Below, one piece after another: positions 22,806-33,700 of a DNA stretch of 64,000 nucleotides. Numbering within the stretch: the first letter of the stretch is position 1; every line of letters begins with the position of its first letter. Made by a program: the position numbers and the translations under genes. The stretch comes from Calendula officinalis (Eukaryota; Streptophyta; Magnoliopsida; Asterales; Asteraceae), in the NCBI GenBank assembly GCA_963853835.1, contig OY970820.1, positions 73,962,909-74,026,908 of the forward strand, in the 5' to 3' direction. The notes beneath the pieces were generated by a model. It did not search any database. It saw only the letters and a program-made list of their open reading frames with translations, and had not been told where the DNA came from.

Positions 22806-23322
22806 TGTCAGGATCGATTAACCCAGACAGATTAATTAATCTAAGATCTACTAACAATAAAAAGTTGCAGCGGATCAACACTTATATTTAATTGATTAAG
22901 AACAATGAATACTGTTAATGAATACGAATGAGAATAAGAACACAGTAATCACAAAAAGCTTCAATGTATATTAATTTGATCGATCAATACACACGTACGT
23001 TTACAATTCGTAAGGAACTATATATACTAGTCCTTGAAGCCTAAATTGTTAACCTAGTTATTCTAGGAATCGATTACAATCAATATACATCAAGATATAC
23101 ATTCTATAACAAACTAAGCTAGAATCTCGGACTCGATCAACACCATAAATAGGATCAGTAGTAATTGTTGATCGTCAGTAGTATACATCATCAGTAGTAA
23201 CTTCCAAGATTAGCATCAGTAGTATATTGTGTTTCTGCCCCATCAGTACTAACTTCAATATGACTTGATCAGTACCAACTGCAACATCAGTAATAGAATG
23301 AGTATATCTTTATATCCCAACA
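22806..23322 (-). mobile_element. Solo LTR of the copia-2 family (517 bp)
   Basis: It is full length, TGTCAGG to CCCAACA, flanked by ACCACT on the left and ACCAT on the right with no internal sequence. It has the same length as the copia-2 3' LTR and differs at about three positions (for example tatgttt/tatattt and tcagcacc/tcaacacc). It fits the product of LTR-LTR recombination at the same insertion site. Confidence 0.88.
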
Positions 23323-23385
23323 ACCATGCATAAATGTAGAATATTGACGGATTAAAACATGTCTAAATCCGTCAATATCAATTGT

Positions 23386-24447
23386 CTTCTACTGTGAAGA
23401 GTTCGTATTCGTCGCAGTCTGCTCATAATCAATCATCCCTACCTAACTTCCTATTTTTGGGTAAGTTTATTTTAGTGCGCCTTACTTTAGCACCCTCGTT
23501 TTCCTTATTTGTTTTTTTTTTGTACAGGTAAAAAGGTTCGTACCACCATTCCTGCATCTACCACCGATCCTTTTGGGCCCGCCGGCTTGTTGAGCTCCCG
23601 AACACCTGACCCAACTACTGTTGTTACCTCCGCTCCTTCAATCGTACACACCGTTACTGTTGCAGGAACGAGGTTTTGAAAGCTTTTCAGATGAGGGTAT
23701 TTTCCAGAAAGCTCATTCTGGTCTTTTGGTTGCCGCCGAACTTCTATCAGAGCTACACGCTCGGGGCATTCGTAACCGTCAATCCCTCCTTTCTAATAAT
23801 CAAGAATTTTTGCGTCTGAATGAACTCATGAATACCGTTAAGGCGTTTCACCAGAAAGAGGTGGAGGAGATGAATCGGTTAGCAGGTGAGAACAAAACCC
23901 TTTCTGAGGAGAACCGCGACCTTTTCGCGACCGCCAAGAGCTGAGAAAGTCTCTTTCTGCTAAGGATGCTCATATTGTCGATCTGAAGAGTGATACAGTG
24001 CCCTAACTTCCAGGATTGCTGAGTTGGAGCTACTTCTTGTTGAAAACGATTCCCGGGCAAAGGATGCCCTAGACCTTTCTGCCAAGGAGAATGAAAAATT
24101 GCAAGAGACGGTGGGAGCCTGCTACCAAGATATCGCTTGGTTGTTGTAGAGGGGAATTCCTGGCACCGTGCAATCTTTCCTGTGTTCAAGTGAGTTTGTA
24201 AATGCGAACACCAATCTTCAAAGGGAGAGCATCAGGTTTGGTCAGTACCAGGGGTGCTTGGACACCCATCGGGCATACGCTGATTTGCTCAAAGATGTTC
24301 CTCCCATTCACAACTATCCGGACGCTCAAACGAACATCATGAGCCTGTTCGGTGAACTGGTATCTCCCCAACACCCTTTGCTCCAATCTCTTGAATGCGG
24401 TGCGGTCTCCTTAGGAGAACTGAAGTCCCACCTCCTCCTCCGGCCCT
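23386..24447 (+). pseudogene. Antisense-ORF gene of the Tat element, 3' part
   Basis: This continues the gene cut at 1,546. Removing the solo LTR and one ATTGT joins the frame in phase. A GT-AG intron fits 23,461-23,527 (gtaagt ... tgtacag) and again preserves the frame (GKKVRTTIPA follows). The downstream exon encodes SHSGLLVAAELLSELHARG-like helices, then a coiled coil (QKEVEEMNRLAGENKTLSEE) and a C-terminal block with DTHRAYADLLKDVPPI and SLFGELVSPQHPLL. Frameshifts near 23,930 and 24,000 and a TAG near 24,147 break it. Function unknown; the coiled coil suggests self-association. Two introns in a transposon-borne ORF are notable. Confidence 0.72.
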
Positions 24448-24958
24448 GAAGATGTGACAGATACTTCCGCTCGAGATCAAGGCCCTCTTGCTTAGATTTT
24501 AATGTTTTGTTGACAGATATTTTGGTGAAAATATTTGTATTTGTCGTGTTATATGAACTTGTTGTTTTTTTTGTACCTCGTACTCATTTAATGTATTGTC
24601 GCTTTGTTTTATATAAATTTCCTATGTTGGAGGCGTCCCTCTTTAGAAATTTTTCGTAATTCGCATGCATGTTTATTTCTCGTCAAATTGGTTTTTTATT
24701 AACCGTAAGCAAAGTGCTCAATCCTCTCTGGGATTAGAACGCTCTTTCTCCCATTCGCAGGGGGTTCGTTGATTATTTTAAAGCCATTCGTAGCATAATC
24801 ATTATTTTAAAAGAAATTACTAACAAAACGACCCACTCGCAGGGGTTTTCATTAATACATTCGAAGTTCTTTTAGCACAAACGGTAATCAGTTAATGATC
24901 GTACACAAAATATTAAAACATAGGGGCTATTCGTAGCACCAAAGCAATCGTTACTTCC
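24448..24958. other. Spacer between the two convergent Tat remnants
   Basis: This is AT-rich non-coding sequence between the end of the antisense gene and the end of the integrase remnant on the opposite strand. The two transcripts would converge here. Fragments such as tcgcagggg recur three times. No promoter or RNA gene was seen. Confidence 0.6.
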
Positions 24959-26610
24959 CTAATAATGGAACTTGCGCAAGTTCCTCATGTTCCAAGTCTG
25001 AGGGATGGTTGACCCACTTATTGTTTCTAACACATAAGAGTCATTCCTCCCTGCCTCCTTCACCCTGTAGGGGACTTCCCAATTGGTTGTTAACTTTCCC
25101 GGCTTGTAATGGAGACTAGCTTCGTTCTTTCGCAAAACCAAGTCCCCTACCTTACACGTTGTTCCTCGAACCTTCGTGTTGTAATATCCTTCCGTCTGCA
25201 ATTTGTACGCTGCCAGCCGCAGGGCAGCTTTTTCCCTTCGTTCGTCTACAAGGTCCAAGTTGTGCCTTAGTGCTTCAGCGTTTCCCTCCAGACAGAAGTT
25301 TTCCACTCGTGGGGATGGCAAAGTGACTTACAGTGGGATGACCGCCTCCGACCCATATACTAGACTATACGGGGTTTCTTGAGTTGCACTTCTTATTGTT
25401 GTTCGGTACGCCCAAAGGACGCTTTGCAGTTCATCTGCCCATCCTCATTCTGCACGACTCAGACGTTTTTTTTATCCCTTTTACAATGGTTCTGTTTGTT
25501 ACCTCAGTCTGCCCGTTAGCTTGAAGGTGAGCGACGGATGTAAAATTTTGACGAATGCACAAACCTACACACCAATCTTTAAAGGGATTGTTAGCGAACT
25601 GCTTTCCATTGTCACTAACGATGGTATGCGGGAGGCCAAACCTACAGACGATTTGCTTCCATACGAACTTAACAACATTCGCTCCTGAGATACATGCTAA
25701 CGACTTTGCCTCAACCCATTTAGTGAAGTAGTCTATCGCCACCACCAAGAATTTTAAACCTCCCGGAGCCTTTGGGAAAGGCCCTACTATGTCGATTCCC
25801 CATTGACAAAACGGCCATGGGCTTTGGATACTTGTAAGGTTGATAGGCGCTTGGTTGGGGACGTTCGAGTATGCTTGGAATTTTTGACACTTCTTAACAT
25901 ACTCCTGAATGTCTTTCGACATTTGAGGCCAGAAGTATCCCATTCGGAATACCTTCTGTGTTAACGCCCTTGAACACGCGTGTGCCCCGCAAAGACCATC
26001 GTGTACCTCCTCTATTGCCTTCTGGGATTCTGCCTGTCCCAGGCACCGCAACCACGGAGTTGAGTATCCCTTCCGGTATATCATTTTTGACCACATACCT
26101 TCCGACATTCATTCTGACTTTCGTCGCTTCGTTACTGCTGACCGGAAGGATTCCTTCCATGAGGTATTACCTGATTGGTTTCATCCAACAGTCTTGGTTT
26201 TCGCCTATATCCGCCACTTCTTTACCTACCGTCTGCTCAGTTACTTCTTTTTGGGAGCACCTCCACCAGAACCTCCTTTGTAAGATGGTGGTACAACATT
26301 GAAGCTAGTTTGCTGAATGCATCTGCCTCTTTGTTCTTGGTTCGAGGGACCTGAGTAATCTTAAATTTCTCAAGTTTGGCCACTTTACTTTTCACCTATT
26401 CCAAATACAGCTTCATGTGGCTTTCTTTGGCCTCGTAGGACCCGTTCACTTGATTGACGACTATCATTGAATCTGTAAACGCCTCGAGTTCCTTCACTTC
26501 TAAGCTCCTAGCCAGGTTTAAACCTGATAATAATGCCTCGTACTCTGCCTCGGTGTTTGAGCATGCGAAATCGAAGCTTGGACGGACGGTACCTTCTTCG
26601 TGTTACGAAT
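24959..26610 (-). pseudogene. pol: Ty3/gypsy (Tat-type) RNase H and integrase remnant
   Basis: Read on the minus strand, 26,610-26,290 encodes an RNase H end (NTEAEYEALLSGLNLARSLE; FTDSMIVVNQVNGSYEAKE). Integrase follows from about 26,108. Its zinc region has HDGLCGAHACSRALTQKVF then KKCQKFQAY, where the second Cys of the usual CxxC is Phe. The core has WGIDIVGPFPKA, IVSDNGKQF and QANGQTEVTNR, with exactly 35 residues between the second Asp and the Glu (DD35E). The C-terminal part (25,321-24,959) has GDLVLRKNEAS and ends MRNLRKFHY. Several frameshifts and stops separate these blocks (near 25,322-25,440 and 26,110-26,300). RT, protease and gag are missing; a deletion must join RNase H to the LTR-like sequence on its right. 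Confidence 0.87.
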
Positions 26611-27276
26611 GCGGAACCTGAAAACAACCGAAACTCTTGGTCAGATGCTCCCCGAGGGTTATCCTCGTGAGAACACTCCGACGCTCAAGTTAGAATTTAC
26701 GACGTGAGGTCTATTGTAGTATTCAACACTGGGTGCGAGATTGTATTGAATGTATAAGTATGTAGGCTTAGCATTCAATGCTCAGATCTTGGCTGTATTG
26801 AATACTAAGTGCATGTGTTGTATATGGTGAGCGTACCTTGGTTGTTTGATGTGCATGTGTATTTATAACCGAACGGTTGGGCGGGAAGCAGACCGCTCCT
26901 CTTCCTTCGGTCCGGTTCATGTGGGAGTCTTCCGGGTAATGAGCTGCGGTTCAACCTGTTATCCGTAGTGCAAAGACTCAAGCTTTCACCCAAGCCGTCT
27001 TGGGTTCAAATCACATTTAATAATCTCGTGGCTCGATGCACTTTATCCGGGAAATCCGTTCATCGCTTGGATCATGATATGGGGATGCGAACCCAATACC
27101 ATTTGTCAGACCCTTCCGTTCGTCCGCCCGAGGCACCTTCGCAGGTCGCATATTTACCATTCCTCATTAGAAGACTCCGTAGCTTTGATTTGCCGACGAA
27201 AAATTCCATTGGAAAAAAAATATATGTCATTAGTTGTTTCCTGAGGGGTTTTCCAAAGGATATATTCGGTTGGTTA
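26611..27276 (-). other. LTR-like sequence of the Tat element, with TATA box
   Basis: The minus strand carries GGTTATAAATACACATG (TATA complement of about 26,857-26,866), a plausible 5' LTR promoter for the minus-strand remnant that follows. GC-rich words and the lack of coding frames fit an LTR and leader. No intact LTR ends, duplication or second copy are visible, so the boundaries are guesses. Confidence 0.4.
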
Positions 27277-27278
27277 TA

Positions 27279-27902
27279 CTACCTCCGTATCAAAATAAGT
27301 GATAAATTTTTCAATTAAGGGTGGAACAAAATAAGTGATACACTTCTAAAAGTTACCTTATTTGGTAAATAATAGGACCCACATTCAACTAACTATCTAC
27401 TTTAATAAAGTTAAATTTCATTTTTACCTTTACTTTTACTTTTAAATATCATTAAGACGGGTGCCAACTGGCCCCGCCAGTTACACCGCCACTTTGCCAA
27501 ACCGTTGGCATCATCCGTTAGTTTACCCGCCGGTTGGGGACACGCCACTTTGGAGACGGGGAAGGAGGGTTCCGTGAGTTGGTAGGTGGGGCCCAAGGGT
27601 GTATTTTGTATGTGTGTTTTGTAATGGTGGGTCCCAAAAAATTAAAGGGAAGTGATATTGTTGGCATGAGAACGTCAGTTTAGTGTCGGTTGGAGGGTGA
27701 GCTGACGTGACGCTGATTTGGCAACAGTTGACGGTATCAGTTGGGTGCACCATTAGGAGCGGTCTAATATCACTTTTCTCAAAAGGAGTGGGTCTCACTT
27801 TCTACTAACCATCCAGTTTAATCCATCTTAACCCACATTGTAATATTATGCCTTAAAAACCGTGAATCCTTAAGTGTATCACTTATTTTGATACGGAGGT
27901 AG
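27279..27902. mobile_element. Stowaway (Tc1/Mariner) MITE
   Basis: The inverted ends CTACCTCCGTATCAAAATAA at the left and its complement at the right are flanked by TA on both sides (27,277-27,278 and 27,903-27,904). The inner repeat aagtgata.../...tatcactt extends the ends. A second MITE occupies 27,456-27,764; without it the element is about 310 bp. There is no transposase. Confidence 0.92.
27456..27764. mobile_element. PIF/Harbinger-type MITE nested in the Stowaway MITE
   Basis: It has imperfect inverted ends (GACGGGTGCCAACTGG; GACCGCTCCTAATGG on the other strand) with TAA on both sides (27,453-27,455 and 27,765-27,767). A related copy in inverted orientation lies at 43,511-43,835, sharing the words ctgacgtgacgctgatttggc-like and ttaattttttgggacccac. 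The size (309 bp) and TAA duplication fit PIF/Harbinger. Confidence 0.82.
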
Positions 27903-27904
27903 TA

Positions 27905-28341
27905 TTAATATACCCATTTCCAACGGATTTTCAAGGGATCTGGATGTCGCTGATACACAGTTTTCTAGTTATGTCATTTCTTTTTAAAACAAAAACTTAT
28001 GTTTGTTTCTTATTAGACCAAAACTTAAGTTTTGCGATCCAAACACAGATTCTTATATCTACCTAGTTATTTCAAAAACAAAACTCTCAAGAGGTCCATT
28101 TTGAACAACAAGATGCACATAAACATAACTCTACCGGAGGTAAAAAGTCTGCTTGCAATATATATAAACATATAAATTGTTAACAAAATAGAAACAATTC
28201 CATCAATATATATGGGAATATTTATATGAGAAGCATATATGAATATTATACATATCGCTTTGATTGATTTAGTTTAAAATGTTTATTCAGCATTTTTCTT
28301 CGTTATTGCATACTTGAAGCGTAGAATTGGAATAACTGAAT
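27905..28341. other. 3' flank of the P450 pseudogene; no gene
   Basis: AT-rich non-coding sequence downstream of the P450 stop on the minus strand. It probably includes the 3' untranslated region (near 28,250-28,340). I see no repeat structure or other gene. Confidence 0.6.
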
Positions 28342-30332
28342 TCAAGCGTTATGAGCATATATACGAATTGGAAGACCCTTGGCTGGGCTAGGCATTGGGT
28401 TCACAATTATTTGCTCGTCATAAATTACTTTCTGCCACTTGAAGTTTGTTACTAGATGATGCATGAACACCAGTATTTCCAGTCGGGCATATTCTTTTCC
28501 GGGGCACATACGCGGGCCTCCTCCAAATGGCACGAATGTATACGGTGCTGGCCCTTTGCCATCGAATCTTGACGGGTCAAAATCTTGGGGGTCGGGAAAG
28601 AGCTCGGGGTTTTTATGTGTCGAGTTTGCACTCCAATACAACTGTTAAATCAGAAATCAGTTAGCTAACATCGATGGTTAATTGTGCAAGTGTTTAAATT
28701 ACCTTCCAGCCCTTGGGGATAGAATAGCCATCGATGGTTAATTGTGCAAGTGTTTAAATTACCTTCCAGCCCTTGGGGATAGAATAGCCGTTGTACATGA
28801 AATCCGCGATGGCTTCTCTGAAAGCACCTTGGAGAGGCGGGGCTAATCGAAGAACTTCACACGCCACATTCCAAGAGTATTTCATCTTCGACAAATCCTC
28901 CCAGTTTAAAAACTCTCCTGCTGCTTTAGATTTTGCAATTTCATCTTGTTCTGTTTTCAAAAGAAATAATTACGTCATTGTAAACTTTCAATACGTATAT
29001 ATCTTTGCAAACATCATTATTATGTATGTATCCTTCAAATATTACAAAAAATTCACATATATCCTTTTACCTAATTTAATAATATTTACATTATTTAAAA
29101 TTTAAAAAAACAAAAATCTTAATATAAATTAATGGTAGAATGCTCTAAATACCCATAAAGTTCAAGAGTTTTTTCTCTCATCAAGGGTATTTTCTTGCCA
29201 AACTCGACAACTACATATATATTTAGGGTATTTTATTAATAAATAGATTTGGTTTTATGTATTTAATTTTTTTTAAAGATTTAAATATTATTAATTTAGG
29301 TAAAAAGATATATTCGAGAATGTTAATATTGACATACATGAAATTGTCCATTTTTTTGAATATTCAACATTCTAAATACAATAAACCACTGTTTAGGTAC
29401 CTTTGTAGACTGCATAGCAAATCTCGGGTAACTCAGCAAGATACTTGACGATGAATGCACATGCAGAGCTTGCAGTGTCATGCCCGCCGATCAGCAATCC
29501 AAGGATCTTGTCGGCACTATCATTTTCCGCCATGAATTTGCCATCTTTGTCGCTATACAAAAGCATGTGTGACAATATGTCTTGTGTAGGCGAAGCTTTC
29601 CCATGGGCCAAATCAGTCTTTCTTTGTTGTATTATTGCAATAAGCTCTTTTCTGATGAAGTTAGCGGCATTGATCCCTCTCCGGAACGGTGTTCCGGGGA
29701 GGTCTATGGGGATTGAGAGAATCCCTAGAGCGATGCTCTCGAACGGGCCAAATAAATATCTGACCCGTTCAGGGTCATCAATACTAACAAAAATCTTGCA
29801 TGCAAGCAAAAAAGTTATGTTCTTTGTGAGTTCATAGGTCACAACCTGGTCCTTACCATGCCATCCTTTTTGAAAGTGCTTATGTGTGACCATGTCCATA
29901 ATTGGTACATATCGACGTAGGGCTTCGGATAGTTGGAAGCATCTTTCTCATCTTGAGGGCTTCTATCTTAGATCTTTGGTTGGAAGAAGGGAATATTTTA
30001 TCCACAGAAGCTGGCCACCATGCTTGCACAAGTTTGTTCTCATTTGAGAACAAGAACTTGTTACCTACAGGCCCACAAAACACTGCAGCATCTTCCAGCA
30101 TGAGAGAGGTCCTAAACACCTGAGGCGAAAACTTAGCCATGCGGTCGAAGATGAACTTTTCCCGGTGGCCCTTCCAGCCAGTGGCAAGAAAGTCGATACT
30201 TTCTCCGATCACCGGCCACCCTTTTCGGCCGGGTGGTAATTCAGTTGAAGTGGCCTTGTAGAATACCAAATTAATTGAGAATGAGACAATAACAATAAAG
30301 AGAGATACGAGAAAAGCATACAATATATCCAT
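28342..30332 (-). pseudogene. CYP716A-type cytochrome P450 (triterpene oxidase family), frameshifted
   Basis: The ATG at 30,332 gives a hydrophobic N-terminal anchor (MDILYAFLVSLFIVIVSFSI), then the hinge ELPPGRKGWPVIGES. Other marks are the I-helix GLLIGGHDTAS, the K-helix EVLR, and the heme loop FGGGPRMCPGKE with its Cys. Exons: 30,332-29,401, 28,950-28,763 and 28,641-28,342; introns 29,400-28,951 (gtacct...aaacag) and 28,762-28,642 (gtaatt...aacag), both in phase. The full length would be about 475 residues, as in CYP716A. Family members oxidise beta-amyrin or related triterpenes at C-28 in the endoplasmic reticulum. The specificity here is inference. About 8 bases are missing after KMRKMLPT (near 29,936), shifting the frame to an early stop at about 29,880. 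Otherwise every key motif is intact, so the loss looks recent or could be a sequence error. Confidence 0.9.
28669..28788. repeat. 60-bp tandem duplication across a P450 splice donor
   Basis: Two identical 60-bp units cover the end of exon 2 of the later exons (PKGWK) and the GTAATT donor of the second intron. The downstream copy of the donor lies inside the intron. The homologous intron in the second P450 fragment (44,043-44,132) has a single unit. Splicing from the exon-proximal donor (28,762) would still give the normal product. Confidence 0.9.
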
Positions 30333-30379
30333 TTTTTATCTCTCTCTCTCGTTTGATGAGTTAGATTTGAGTTAAGAAA

Positions 30380-30400
30380 CTGAAGTACTATATATAGAGC
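30380..30400 (-). promoter_or_regulatory. Core promoter (TATA box) of the P450 pseudogene
   Basis: On the minus strand ctctatatatagtacttc places a TATA box at about 30,397-30,389, some 57-65 bases before the ATG at 30,332. A pyrimidine-rich ctctctctc leader lies at about 30,340-30,350 (ag-rich on the minus strand). Sequence beyond 30,472 is a retrotransposon, so the native upstream promoter is separated from this core by 12.4 kb. Confidence 0.6.
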
Positions 30401-30472
30401 AAGAGTCGTACATGAATTAAGTATCTGAATCAAGTACGTAAAAGAGGTGAAATTAATATCCACAATACATGA

Positions 30473-30786
30473 TGATAGATCGTATTCAACTAAGATCGAG
30501 CTAATTCATTGAGAAACAAGAGAGATTGAAGAACTAGTGTGTGTGTTCTTGGTGTAAGTGTGTGTGAGTTAGTTGAGAGAGATGGAGGGAATATGGTTAG
30601 CTTTCTAAAGTATAGTTCTGTTAATGATTGGAAAGCTTACTAAACAATACATCATTTAATCCTTATATACCTCTCCTCTAAAACAAGCTTGACTCCATTG
30701 ACTAAGACTAATGACTAGCTCATAACTATTACAACTTGGCATAACTAGCCCTCTAACTATTTGATACAACTAAATTGACCCTAACA
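30473..30786 (-). repeat. 3' LTR of copia-3 (314 bp)
   Basis: It runs TGATAGATCG to ACCCTAACA, next to the polypurine tract (atctccccctttg). It lacks a 20-bp stretch (aattaacactaattaagctt) present in the other LTR. Confidence 0.93.
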
Positions 30787-33700
30787 ATCTCCCCCTTTGT
30801 ATCAATAGTTTGTATTAGTCTGATCTTGAAATCTTCTTCTCTAACAAAGTCTGAAACTGAATTATCCATTGAAAAGTTTTGATGTTGTGTCAGCTTCAGC
30901 TTTTGATTGAACAGTAAAAACATAATACTTTTAATTGGCTTTTCAACCAATATAAAGTATCTAAGAAGATTTCATGAATTTTTGTCTTGATAAGTTTTTA
31001 TCATTATCCAATCTTCCTCTTTATGAACTTTTAGTATCTCATCCCTATCTTCCTTTGTAGAAACTAAATTTTTATCGTTGAGGTTGTTGGTCTACGAAAT
31101 GTCTAAAACTGATATAATCAAGATTTGAAGGTTCTAGAAATGAAACATCAGTTAGGTAAGGAGTTGACTGGAATTTAGAAATGTTGGAGATTTAATTTTG
31201 GATAGAGGTTTGTGAGGATAGGATAATAATGGTTTGTATTGTGAAAAGAATGATTTGAAAGTTAAAGGTTTTGAATGTGTGTGTGTGTGTGTGTGTGTGA
31301 ATGTTTGTATATATGAAAGAATGATATATACATTTAAGATTTGAATGAATGTGGATAATTTGTATTTGGTATGAAATGAAAAGGTTTGAACATTTAAGAT
31401 TTTGTATTGATGTGATTGTTATGGAATGTGGAAAGAATGATTTATTCAATTAGATTTCAGTTTGAAATGGATGTTTTGTGTTTTGAAATGAGTGAATGGA
31501 AACCTTAAGATTTTGAGTAGGTATGAATGTGATTCGTGGTTTGGATAGAATGATTTGTACAGTTTGAGGTTTGTAATGGAAAGGTTGAGAATTTGTGAGA
31601 AATATCTGAAGATAAGTCGGTTTCTTTTTCTTCACAAAATACTTTATGTAAATCGACTAATTATAGACCCATAGATAGATAGAGTTGTTTGTAGCGGAAG
31701 TCTTTTGATGAAGTTGTGGCTTTGTCGATTTATGAACATTGATAATTGTTGTTTAGGATAAAATGTTGATGAAGTTTACGCTCCCCCTCAAACAAACAAT
31801 TATTCTTCAACAAATCTTCTTCGGTTTCTTGTTTACTCCCCCTTAATCGGTGCATGTTTCTTTTTGATGTGGAGTAAACTGGGCTAATATAATCTTTTAA
31901 GTCTTGTAAGCATTTTTCTTCATAAATTGAACTTCTTAATAAATTTTCTCCCCCTCATGATGATTAAGATTTATCAGGATCATCATGAAAAAATGTGAAG
32001 TTCGTCGAGGTGAAATGAAGAAAATCTTCTGAGCCCATGGATACAAAATGTGATGAAGAATGATTTATGCATCTTTTGAATGACTCAAGATACATCACAT
32101 TGTATAATTCGAAAACCGAACCGAAGATGATGATATAGATATCCGATCAAATCGTTTGGCATTTAATCTCAATGATCGAATCAAAATAGGGCAAACCGGG
32201 ATCACATAGATTACCCGTTAACACAACAGTTACACAAACTGTGTGACCTACGTTCAGTGTTGGAATTGATGCTAGCACTGGTAGGATTTCCATTCAATCA
32301 TCGTGGAATACCAAGAACGTTGGTATCACTATGAATGTTCCGGCTTTATCACAAAGATAAGCTTGGTATTATGCCTTGTGTCCTAAAAGTGTATTGCGGT
32401 TTTAGACTCAATTAGTGGACAAACGAAGGCGAGGACTGGAGAGGCTTGTCCTCTTGTTTCAATATCAACAATCTCCAAGTGAGATGTCGATAGCATATGA
32501 GATAGTCTCCGTGGAAATGAAACAAGTACTTTTTAAGAAATACTTGAGTGGCTGGGGGGTCGTGCATTGCATCACTGGGTCCATGATGTCTATTTCAATA
32601 TCAGATAGCAACACATGCAATCTGATAAAGACGTGGCAACCCGGCTTTTTATCGGTTTGGGAAGGGTTTTTCGTTTTCTTTAACCCTGTCTCACCCTCCT
32701 CACTCAAGCTTACTATTTCATTTTTCGACTACTCCCTCATTTCATTTTACCATGTTTAGCTGAATTGCACCCCATTCTACATTCCCCCTCTCAAATTTTA
32801 TCTCTGCGCACCCCAATCAAGATCCCGTGATACTTGATTCTGCTCACCTAGACCTATGTACCCTTACATATTGTCCTATATTGTAGGTGGCTCCTGGGGA
32901 AGATCATGCCGGTTATAGCAGATCATAGGAGTAATTTGAGAGTGAACTATAACGCTCATGTGCAATTTATCAGCATTGATGATGTTACTTTGTAAGAATA
33001 ACATGGATTTTTCATCGGAAAATGTATGTGTTTCCGGCATAAGTTATTGCCTTTAAGATATAAAAGTTTAGGCACAGCAACTTGAACAAATTAGGTAAAA
33101 CCGGACTCACATAGAGTATCCGTTAACACACGGTATGAATCGATAGTCGTTTGCACAACAGTGGATTCAAATGTGTGACCTGCGTTTAGAGTTGGCGCGA
33201 TTTTAGCTCTAGCAGGATTTCCACTCAATCCTCGTGAAACACCAGATTGTGATGCCACTATGAGTGTTCCGATGAATACACGAAGATTCATTTATAAAAG
33301 TGGATGTGTCCTAAATTGGAAATATTTGTCGGTGAGATCTAGACACATTGTGCATTCAATTGAAGACGTAGCCCGGGGCAGAAGGTTAATTATTTCAATA
33401 CCAACATACTCCAAATGAGCAATCGATAGATTATGTGCTACGTCCCCTAATGAATTGAAACAAATTCCTTTTGAGAGGAATCTGAGTGGTTGGTGGTGGA
33501 GTGCAAATGCTTGACTGGGCCAGTTAAGACTGGTGATACATTCAACTCATGAATGAACACAATTTTGTGAGGTTGCCCGGTTTATTTTCGGTTTGGAAGC
33601 ACTCAAAGGTGTGTTTTCTTGATATTATCATGTTTTCACATCACCTTGCACTCACCTAAATTTATACCCTAGACTTATACCCTCACATTTACCAATTTTG

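Larger units (their letters stand above)
20932..23322. repeat. Second copy of the 8,852-10,587 segment (solo LTR plus copia-2 LTR)
   Basis: The offset from the first copy is exactly 12,080 bp at the left edge. It is about 99% identical by eye over the solo-LTR part and about 99.4% over the copia LTR. It differs by carrying only one copia-2 LTR (22,806-23,322) and a 652-bp MITE. It may be a tandem duplication, or the second haplotype joined to the first during assembly. Confidence 0.9.
1547..23380. mobile_element. Solo LTR (probably Ty3/gypsy), split by later insertions
   Basis: The sequence begins TGATGTGTAAAATC at 1,547 and ends GTCAATATCA at 23,380. It is flanked by a perfect 5-bp duplication ATTGT (1,542-1,546 and 23,381-23,385), with TG...CA ends. 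Removing it restores the reading frame of the interrupted antisense gene. Its own sequence is 1,547-1,894, 8,829-10,070 and 23,323-23,380, about 1.65 kb. The rest is two copia elements plus a near-identical second copy of its middle part (20,932-22,805). No coding sequence or internal retroelement domain belongs to it, which is why I call it a solo LTR. An inverted repeat (gacggattaaaacatgtcta / aatccgtc) lies at its right end. The family and strand are not determined. Confidence 0.8.

Noticed and set aside
28342..30332. An intact, expressed P450 gene
   Set aside because: The first exon shifts frame near 29,936 and stops about 55 bases later; two in-phase introns and all motifs do not rescue it without a correction.
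31192..31640. Minus-strand frames rich in His/Thr and Ile in the copia-3 3' region
   Set aside because: They come from a (GT) run and repeated gaatgatttg-like words; low complexity without codon structure.
32415..32759. 114-codon frame in the copia-3 3' region
   Set aside because: It lies in the repeated non-coding block; the related block at 33,090-33,640 does not preserve the frame.
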